DNA from: an uncultured Verrucomicrobiota bacterium
GTDB lineage: Bacteria; Verrucomicrobiota; Verrucomicrobiia; Chthoniobacterales; SZAS-18
NCBI GenBank assembly: GCA_937871685.1
Contig: CALMOL010000415.1
Location: 1-10,948 of the forward strand
Length of the DNA: 10,948 nt
Reading direction: 5' to 3'
Part shown: piece by piece, positions 4,735 to 10,948 of the stretch
Numbering within the stretch: the stretch's first letter is position 1
Layout: each line of letters begins with the position of its first letter
Notes under the pieces: generated by a model
What the model was told of the DNA's origin: nothing
Seen by the model: only the letters and a program-made list of their open reading frames with translations
The model's database searches: none
Program-made: the position numbers and the translations under genes

Positions 4735-7700
4735 TCACGGCTCGTTCGCCACGGTGATCCGGCCGGGGATTCCGCGGGCGAAGACCGCGCGGTCATACAT
4801 CGCCTCCGCCGCGACGGGCGGGACGGTGAACTCGCCGCGGCTCGCGGGCTTGATCGCGTAGGTGAGCTCCCTCGTGGTGGAAGTAGCGTCGCCGAAGAAC
4901 ACCACGCGGTCCTCGCGCACGTCCACGTAGGCCATGCCCTGGCGGCCGGCGCCGGGCGTGAGGGAGTTCTCGGCGATCTCGAATCCGCCGGGCAGGAGGT
5001 CGAGCACGGCCACGTTGCTGACGGTGGCGGGGCCCTTCGCGCGGAAGCGGATGCGCACGATCACGGCGGCGCCAAGCTTGGCGCGCGTCGCGGGCTTGCC
5101 GTCGGCGGAAAGGAGGTCGCGCGAGATTTCCAGGCCCTCCGCGGCTCCGCCCTCCGGCGGGCGCACGTCGAAGCCGGACTCCAGCACCTGCCACCAAGCG
5201 TTGCCGCCGCCAGGCGCCTCGAAGCGCAGGGCGGAGGCGCCGGCGGAGAACGGCGCGCTGCGCAGCACGGCCGAGCCACCGAGCGCCAGGGCCGCTGCCG
5301 GGCCGCTCGCGCGCTGCTCGACCACGCGCAGCTCCGGCGCGCTCGCCTTGGCGAGGCGGGCGTATTCGCGCAGGGCGAGGATCGCGTAGGCGGAGGAAAG
5401 CGTGTTGAAGTGGCCCCGCTGGATCGGCTCCAGCAGATAGGCGAGGTCCGGCCCGCCCCACGAGCGGAGGCGCTCCGGGAAATGCGCCGCCAGGATCGCG
5501 GCCAACTGCGCGTCCGCCCCGAGCGGCTGGCAGAAGTCCCACCAGTCGCGCGCGTCCAGACGGCCGGGCCGCGCTTCCTCGATGAGCGCGCGGGCTTCCG
5601 CATCCTTGTGGAGGAGCGCCAGTGCGCCGGCGAGATAGGCGGCGGTCAGATCGCGTTTCCATTCCTTCGGACCGCGGCGGTCGAGCCAGTCGCGCAGGTT
5701 CACGACGTAGTTCGTGGTCACGACGCCCTCGCGCGTGAGCAGCCAGATGCCGTAGGCGATGATTCGCGCGTCGCGCAAGGACCCCGGCTCCTTCGCCGTC
5801 ATCCCGCGCAGAAACTCGCGGGCCTTCGCGAGCATCCCCTCCGGCGGGTCGAGCCGCGCGGCCTTGGCATCGATGAGGAAGTGCGCCGCGTAGCTCGAGA
5901 TGAAGTCGATGCTCGGCACGTCGTTTCCTGGCCAGTAGGCGAATCCGCCACCGGGAGCTTGTCGCTCGCCGAGGATGCCATACACGCGACGCGCCTGCGC
6001 CAACGCATCGGCGCGCGAAAGGCCGAAGTCGGCCTCGTCGGCGAGCACCATTCGGGCGAAGGCGCCGCTCACGACTTGTTCGGTGCAGCCGTTCGGATAC
6101 GAGCGGAGATACGCCTCCAAGCCGCGGGCGAGGCCCAGCGGCGTGGCCGAGAGCGTGACCTCAGCCCGGCGGAACTCCGGGTGCATCGTCCGTGAGACCG
6201 GCACGTCCGTCGCGCCGCCCTTCACGGTGCCGCTGCGAACCACGGTGAGCAGCGGCGTGGCGGGCCGCACGCTCAGGGTGGCGCGCGCCTGCCGCGGGTC
6301 GCCCTTCGCGCCCTCGGCGCGGAACACGATCTGGGCGCCGCCGAGCCGTTCGCGAGCGCGCGCGGTGAAAGTGGTCGTGACCTCCCGATTTTCGGCCACG
6401 GCCAAGTCCGCGGTGGGCTGACCAACGATCTCCAGGTGCTCGGAAGGCGTCGCGGTCAGGCGCACGCGCGCGGCGTCGCCTGACCCCTCCACGTTGTTCG
6501 CCACGGTGACCGCGCACTCAAAGGTATCGCCCGGCGCGACGGCCGTGGGCACGCTCGGCGACACCACGAAGGAGCCGCGCACGAGCGCGCGCGTTTCGGC
6601 CGAGCCGACGGCATCCGGCGACACCGCCACGGCCATCAGCGCGAGCGTGCCGTTGAAATACTCGGGCACCTCGTAGGTCACCTCCCGTTCCTTCGGTCCG
6701 GCCTCGATCACGCCCGACCAATAAACCACCGGCTGGTCCGTCACGCGGCGGAAGGGATTGAGCACCTTGGGCGTCTTGTCGTCGCCGTCGCCGCCGGGTG
6801 CGGAACCCTGCCGCAGGAGGGAAAATTCCGGCAGCAATTGGTCCACGATCTGCGAGGTGCGCACGCCGAGCGCGGCCTTGCGGAAGAAGTGGTCCACGGG
6901 GTCGGGCAGCGCGTAGTCGCTGACCTGCAGGATGCCCTTGTCCACGGCGAACACGGCGATCTTCGCCGGTCGATCCGTCTTGAACGCGATCCGCAGCTTT
7001 TCGCCCGGCTTCACCTCGGCCGGCGCATGGAGGGAGATGGGCAGCCGGCGCTTGTCGCGGTTCACCACGATGGGCGCGACGGCATACGAGAGCGGCGAGC
7101 GGTAGATTTCACGCGAGTCGAGCGCGCGAATGAGGCACACGTTCACGTAAGCCGGCCCGTCGAGGTCGGCCGGCAGGCGGATGCGCTGCACGCTGCCCGG
7201 CTGGGCCGCGCCGAACCAGCGGTGCGCCAGCACGCGCTCGCGCTCGATGGTGATGAGGCCGGCGCCGGCGTAGGGCGCGTTGATGGCGATCTCCACCGTG
7301 TCGCCCGCGCGGTATTCGCGGCGCGGGAGGCGCAGCTCCAGCTCGGCGTCGCGGTCCACGGCCAGCGGCTGGGCGCCGGCGCCCGCGACGGTGAATTCCA
7401 CGCGCGCCACGCGCACGTCCTGCTCGTCGCGCAGTTCCATTTCCCAGCGGCCCGCCTCCGTGATCGGCACGGGCCATTCCCAGCCCGCGACCGGGATCTC
7501 CACGGTCTCGGTGGAGCGCGCCTGAAGGCGGGGAACGGACTCGTAGCGGTAGGACCCGTTGTCCTGCTTGGTCAGCACCGAGATCGTTTTGCGCTGGGAA
7601 AGCGTGAGCTTCAGCGGGCCGGTGGCCACGCGTTGAAGCGCGGGATCCAGCGCGATGAACTGTAGCTTCCGCGGCGGCCCGCCGACGCTCAGCTCGGAAA

Positions 7701-10700
7701 GCGCGCCGTCGGGCTTCCAGCCGACCACGAGCGGGAGCGCCGACACCAGCACGCGCGCCTTCGTGGCGACGCTGCGGCCGGAGTCGCCCTCGAAACCCTC
7801 CACGCCGAAGGTGAGCGCGTAGGCGGCGTCGGCGAAGCGCTCCAGGGCGAGGTCGTAGCTCGCGCGGCCCTGGTCGTCGGTCTTTTGCTCGCCGAGTTCC
7901 ACCGTTTGCTCCTCGGGCTTTTTCTTCTCCCCGCGCTGGTCGCCGAGCCCGTCGAAGAAGGTCCAGCCCGGGTATGGCTCGAACGCGAATTCGGCCGGGG
8001 CCAGCCGAAGCGTGCCCTTGGTGCGCCGGCTGGCGGCGGGAGTGCCGTAGAGATTTTGCAACGTGACCTCCGCTTTCATGTCCGCGGGCGACACCCACCC
8101 CCGCGCGCCCTCGGGCAGCAGCAGGCGGGCGTAGATCTTCATCGTGTCCGGCAGGAATTCCTTCAGCCACGCCTCCGTGGAACCGAGCACGGCGACGCGC
8201 TTGCCCTCGCGCAGCACATGGAGACGGAAGGAATATTCGCCCGTGGGCGATTCGGCCTCGGACTCCCACTTCGACTCGGCGAAGCCCGACGCGGGCAGGT
8301 TGAAGCGCTGCACGCGCTTCTTGTTGCCGGCCGGATCGATCACCTCCAGCTCGACCGGCAGGTCGGCCGCGCCGGGCGCCCAGTCGCGGCGGTGGACGAT
8401 CATGCCCACGCGCACCGCGTCGCCCGGCCGATACACGCCGCGCTCGGTGAACACGAAGGCATCCAGGTCAGCGCCGCTCCTCACCTCCACGCCGCCCGCG
8501 TCCCAGCGCGAGAAATCGAGGCCGCGGTCGCGCGGCTTGAATGGCAGGAACGCCAGGTCCTCGCCCCGCCGCGCCACGAAGGCCGCCGCCGTCTGCTCGC
8601 GCGCGAGCTTTTCCACGGCCGGCAGCGCCGCGCGGCCGTCCGCCCCGGTGACGGCCATGCCAAGGGACGACCCGTTGCGCGCCACGATGTCCACGCTCAC
8701 GCTGGCCATCGGCAGTCCGGTGCGCAGCGAGGCGACGAACACCTCGCGCGTGCCGTCCGCGTTCGCCTTGGCGATGAGGCCGAGGTCGGTGACGAGGACA
8801 AAGCGAGCCGTCGGCTCGAAGCCCTTGACGGGCTTCTTCGTTGCCGGGTCCCACGCGCGGGCCCGCAGGTAGAAGAGACCTTGCCGGAAACGCGGGTCGC
8901 CGGGCGCGGGGCGGAGGTGCTTCGTGAAATCGAAGACCGATTCGTTCGTCTCGAGCCGCGAGCGCAGCGCCACGGGCTGCACCTCGTCGGCGAAGCGCGC
9001 GAGGTTGCTCCAACCAAAAGTCGAGGAGCGCATGTCAGGCTGCTGGAAAGTTCCCTCCGTCATGGAGACGAGGTGGTTGACCTGATCGGGCGACACGCGC
9101 GCGATCTCCCACGCGATGGCCGCCACGCCGCGGGATCGCACCAGGAGCTTGCGCTCGCCGCTCAGCGCGAGCACGCCGCCGTCGCCCTCGATGCGGATCT
9201 CGCGCTTCGGCACCGGCACCTCCAGCACCTGCGTGAAATCTTCCCGGAGCGTGAACCCGCCCACCGCCTTCGCTCCCTTGCCGAGGCGCAGGAATAGCTT
9301 GCCCTCCCGGTCCGCGGCGAAGCGGAAGCGGAACTCGGTGCCCGACTCCTCCGCGACCACCACCGCCTTGAGCGGCAGGGCAGCCGACTTGCCGATTATC
9401 TCGGTCGTGACTTCGTTGGCCGTCCATTCGTCGAAAGCCGGCGGCGGCTCCTTTGCGCTCGCGTCGCCTTCCTCCTGATCGCCGTTCGACGCCTCCTCGT
9501 CGTCCGCATCCTCGCCCCGGCTACGGCGCGGCGAAGCGTCCTCTTCTTCCTCGCCGTCATCGCCATCCTTCTTGTCTTCGTCGTCGCGCTTGACGTTCGG
9601 GTTGCGCGCGGGCAGCAGGTGGAGCGACAGCGCCGCGAGCACGTCCTCCGGCCGGGCCGCCGCCGAGGTGTTCACGAAGAGCATCAGCTCGGGATCGCCC
9701 TTCTCGGTGAGAGCGATGAGCGTGGAAGCGCTGTCGATCTTGAAGAACGCGAAGCGGTCCGGCACGCGCACCTTCGCCTCCGCCGCGGCGCTCGTGATGG
9801 CCTTCCCGCCGTCGTTCGTGGGGACGCCTTCGCGGAGGAGCACCCGCAGGAAATCCTCGTTCTCCGGCAGGCGCAGCGGCGCGGTGCGGAAATAGAAGAC
9901 GCGCGATCCCCGCTCCTCTGCCTCGACCAGCGTCCAGCGCTTGTCCGTCGCGGCGTCGCCGAAGACATCCGAGCCGCCCACCGCCCCGGCTTGCAGGCGC
10001 TTCTCGACCTCCGCGCGGGCCACCGGATGGGAAAATTCCAGCGTCGCCGTCACCTGCTTCACTCCGAGATCCTTTGGATCCTGGTAAAACTCCGCCTGCC
10101 GCAGCGTCACCGTCAGCGGCGCCGTGCGGGTTTCGAGCGTGGCCTGCGCCAGCTTCACGTCGGTCGCGAGCTTCGTCGGGTCGAGCGTCACCCGAAGCGC
10201 GGTGTCGGCCGGCCAGTCGTCGTCCGGGAAGAAGGAAAGCCGGCGGTCGCCAGACCACATCCACTTTCCCGCCAGCTCCGGCTCCAATCGCGCGATGCCA
10301 GGCGCGGCGGGGGCGCTTCGCTTGTCGTCGAGGCGAGTGGTGATCGGAATGGCCACGGCGTCGAACTCGATGGCCAGCGGCTTGGGCGTGACGCGCTTGC
10401 CTTTCTCCGGGAGCGGCGCGGCCTCCGGCGCGATGATCTTCGCCACCACGAGGATTTCCGGCCGCGGCTTGGGCCGGCTTTGCTGCCAGCGCCGCCATTG
10501 CCAGCTCCCGGCCGCGAGCGCGGCGATGACGAGCAGCGGAAGCAGGAGAAACCGGCCGGGACGCGCCCGGACCGACGACGCATAGGCGGAGGCCCAAACG
10601 GGCGGCCGCCAAGAGACTTCACCAAAGACGGCGCGCAGGAGACCGCGCACCATCCCGAAAACGGCGCGCACCGGGCGCCGCGAATGACTGGGGAGGGACA

Positions 10701-10701
10701 T
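4735..10701 (-). CDS. yfhM: Bacterial alpha-2-macroglobulin family protease inhibitor (YfhM-like, thioester-containing)
   Basis: A 1988-residue member of the bacterial alpha-2-macroglobulin family (E. coli YfhM is about 1650). These proteins trap attacking proteases in the periplasm: cleavage of a bait region exposes a thioester that captures the protease covalently. Residues 51-65 (FLLLPLLVIAALAAG) form an uncleaved-looking membrane anchor after a basic N-terminus of about 50 residues. There is no lipobox cysteine, unlike E. coli. MG-type beta domains follow, with the family signature FTERGVYRPGDAV (751-763), NLYGTPAASRR (883-893) and FAVDKGILQVSDY (1251-1263). The thioester motif is intact as CTEQ (1539-1542, bases 6076-6087) within YPNGCTEQ at the start of the alpha-helical thioester domain. 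The C-terminal receptor-like domain contains DLLPGGFEI (1901-1909). A highly acidic low-complexity insert occupies about 371-421. An in-frame TGA upstream rules out an earlier start than 10701. It is first of three co-directional genes ending in pbpC. Confidence 0.95.
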   Translation of the reverse strand: MSLPSHSRRPVRAVFGMVRGLLRAVFGEVSWRPPVWASAYASSVRARPGRFLLLPLLVIAALAAGSWQWRRWQQSRPKPRPEILVVAKIIAPEAAPLPEKGKRVTPKPLAIEFDAVAIPITTRLDDKRSAPAAPGIARLEPELAGKWMWSGDRRLSFFPDDDWPADTALRVTLDPTKLATDVKLAQATLETRTAPLTVTLRQAEFYQDPKDLGVKQVTATLEFSHPVARAEVEKRLQAGAVGGSDVFGDAATDKRWTLVEAEERGSRVFYFRTAPLRLPENEDFLRVLLREGVPTNDGGKAITSAAAEAKVRVPDRFAFFKIDSASTLIALTEKGDPELMLFVNTSAAARPEDVLAALSLHLLPARNPNVKRDDEDKKDGDDGEEEEDASPRRSRGEDADDEEASNGDQEEGDASAKEPPPAFDEWTANEVTTEIIGKSAALPLKAVVVAEESGTEFRFRFAADREGKLFLRLGKGAKAVGGFTLREDFTQVLEVPVPKREIRIEGDGGVLALSGERKLLVRSRGVAAIAWEIARVSPDQVNHLVSMTEGTFQQPDMRSSTFGWSNLARFADEVQPVALRSRLETNESVFDFTKHLRPAPGDPRFRQGLFYLRARAWDPATKKPVKGFEPTARFVLVTDLGLIAKANADGTREVFVASLRTGLPMASVSVDIVARNGSSLGMAVTGADGRAALPAVEKLAREQTAAAFVARRGEDLAFLPFKPRDRGLDFSRWDAGGVEVRSGADLDAFVFTERGVYRPGDAVRVGMIVHRRDWAPGAADLPVELEVIDPAGNKKRVQRFNLPASGFAESKWESEAESPTGEYSFRLHVLREGKRVAVLGSTEAWLKEFLPDTMKIYARLLLPEGARGWVSPADMKAEVTLQNLYGTPAASRRTKGTLRLAPAEFAFEPYPGWTFFDGLGDQRGEKKKPEEQTVELGEQKTDDQGRASYDLALERFADAAYALTFGVEGFEGDSGRSVATKARVLVSALPLVVGWKPDGALSELSVGGPPRKLQFIALDPALQRVATGPLKLTLSQRKTISVLTKQDNGSYRYESVPRLQARSTETVEIPVAGWEWPVPITEAGRWEMELRDEQDVRVARVEFTVAGAGAQPLAVDRDAELELRLPRREYRAGDTVEIAINAPYAGAGLITIERERVLAHRWFGAAQPGSVQRIRLPADLDGPAYVNVCLIRALDSREIYRSPLSYAVAPIVVNRDKRRLPISLHAPAEVKPGEKLRIAFKTDRPAKIAVFAVDKGILQVSDYALPDPVDHFFRKAALGVRTSQIVDQLLPEFSLLRQGSAPGGDGDDKTPKVLNPFRRVTDQPVVYWSGVIEAGPKEREVTYEVPEYFNGTLALMAVAVSPDAVGSAETRALVRGSFVVSPSVPTAVAPGDTFECAVTVANNVEGSGDAARVRLTATPSEHLEIVGQPTADLAVAENREVTTTFTARARERLGGAQIVFRAEGAKGDPRQARATLSVRPATPLLTVVRSGTVKGGATDVPVSRTMHPEFRRAEVTLSATPLGLARGLEAYLRSYPNGCTEQVVSGAFARMVLADEADFGLSRADALAQARRVYGILGERQAPGGGFAYWPGNDVPSIDFISSYAAHFLIDAKAARLDPPEGMLAKAREFLRGMTAKEPGSLRDARIIAYGIWLLTREGVVTTNYVVNLRDWLDRRGPKEWKRDLTAAYLAGALALLHKDAEARALIEEARPGRLDARDWWDFCQPLGADAQLAAILAAHFPERLRSWGGPDLAYLLEPIQRGHFNTLSSAYAILALREYARLAKASAPELRVVEQRASGPAAALALGGSAVLRSAPFSAGASALRFEAPGGGNAWWQVLESGFDVRPPEGGAAEGLEISRDLLSADGKPATRAKLGAAVIVRIRFRAKGPATVSNVAVLDLLPGGFEIAENSLTPGAGRQGMAYVDVREDRVVFFGDATSTTRELTYAIKPASRGEFTVPPVAAEAMYDRAVFARGIPGRITVANEP

Positions 10702-10948
10702 GGAAATGCCGGATCGACGGCGGGAGAATGAATCTTCTCCGCTACGGCGTCACGCGGAAAACGGATGCCGTGGGCCACAATTTTCGTTCCGGTCGCTGCC
10801 GAGAGCATTTTCGAGCCGATGGGTCGCAACCTCCAGGATTTGCACCCGTCTTCAGGAAGATGAAGCGAGTGCAAAAGGCGAAGGGGAACATGGGCGTCCC
10901 CCCCCCCCCCGCCCGCCGAAACCCCGGGGGCACATAACCAAAAAATAA
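10702..10948. other. Region upstream of the macroglobulin gene; no supported gene
   Basis: This 247-bp stretch would carry the promoter for the minus-strand three-gene cluster. I see no convincing -35/-10 pair and no Shine-Dalgarno before 10701 on the minus strand. Open frames on both strands here are short, lack recognisable motifs and overlap each other, so I call none. The stretch contains a run of 13 C and ends in AT-rich sequence, consistent with a contig terminus where the assembly may be poor. Confidence 0.6.
10898..10910. repeat. C13 mononucleotide run
   Basis: Thirteen consecutive C are followed by GCCCGCCG. The run is about 200 bp upstream of the macroglobulin start on the other strand. 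Long C/G runs can slip in replication and vary promoter spacing, but this close to the sequence end an assembly or base-calling artefact is at least as likely. Confidence 0.9.

Noticed and set aside
2784..4757. 657-codon plus-strand open frame antisense to pbpC and the protease
   Set aside because: Arg/Ala/His-rich composition without domains. The minus-strand genes covering it have complete catalytic motifs.
4698..4796. Longer aspartic protease starting at the ATG at 4796
   Set aside because: It would overlap the macroglobulin gene by 62 nt, and the added residues are unlike the family, whose N-terminus is MGLTYA.
7885..9297. 470-codon plus-strand open frame antisense to the macroglobulin gene
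   Set aside because: Shadow of the opposite coding strand with no recognisable motif.
10188..10874. Minus-strand open frame overlapping the macroglobulin start
   Set aside because: Its unique 5' part is short and motif-free, and the rest is out of frame with the well-supported macroglobulin gene.

Overview
The window is GC-rich DNA with strong G/C preference at third codon positions in its real genes. It looks like a Verrucomicrobiota or other PVC-superphylum contig, with moderate confidence. The reasons are a kinase/SUMF1 fusion remnant, a DUF433/DUF5615 toxin-antitoxin type pair, a clan AA aspartic protease, and no obvious Shine-Dalgarno sites. No rRNA or other taxonomic marker is present, so this is inference. 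The left edge lies inside a repeat array and the right edge follows a run of 13 C, which suggests a short contig that broke at repeats.

Left accessory part (1-2001, plus strand, decayed). Positions 1-357 are a strictly phase-locked array of 21-bp repeats. It stops where a Ser/Thr-kinase-like sequence begins at its degenerate catalytic loop. The kinase remnant (358-577) changes frame and runs into a membrane segment and a SUMF1/FGE-type domain (open to 1690) that lacks the catalytic cysteines. A CTTT-rich 7-bp tandem repeat between 8-bp inverted arms lies at the end of that frame. Next comes a frameshifted DUF433 antitoxin and, overlapping it by one base (TGATG), the first 17 codons of a DUF5615 PIN-like toxin.

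Right core part (2019-10701, minus strand, intact). Three co-directional genes are closely spaced (37-nt and 24-nt gaps) in the order alpha-2-macroglobulin (1988 aa, thioester CTEQ), clan AA aspartic protease (about 126 aa) and penicillin-binding protein 1C (757 aa). In many bacteria pbpC and the alpha-2-macroglobulin gene (yfhM in E. coli) are neighbours, and the pair is thought to act in the periplasm. The macroglobulin would trap foreign proteases while PBP1C repairs or builds peptidoglycan. A retroviral-type aspartic protease gene between them is the unusual part of this operon.

The truncated toxin and the convergent pbpC stop lie 17 bp apart, so 2002-2018 marks a boundary between eroding accessory DNA and the core operon. 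Positions 10702-10948 hold no gene I can support. The best candidates for something undescribed are the 21-bp array and the protease inserted in the macroglobulin-PBP1C operon.
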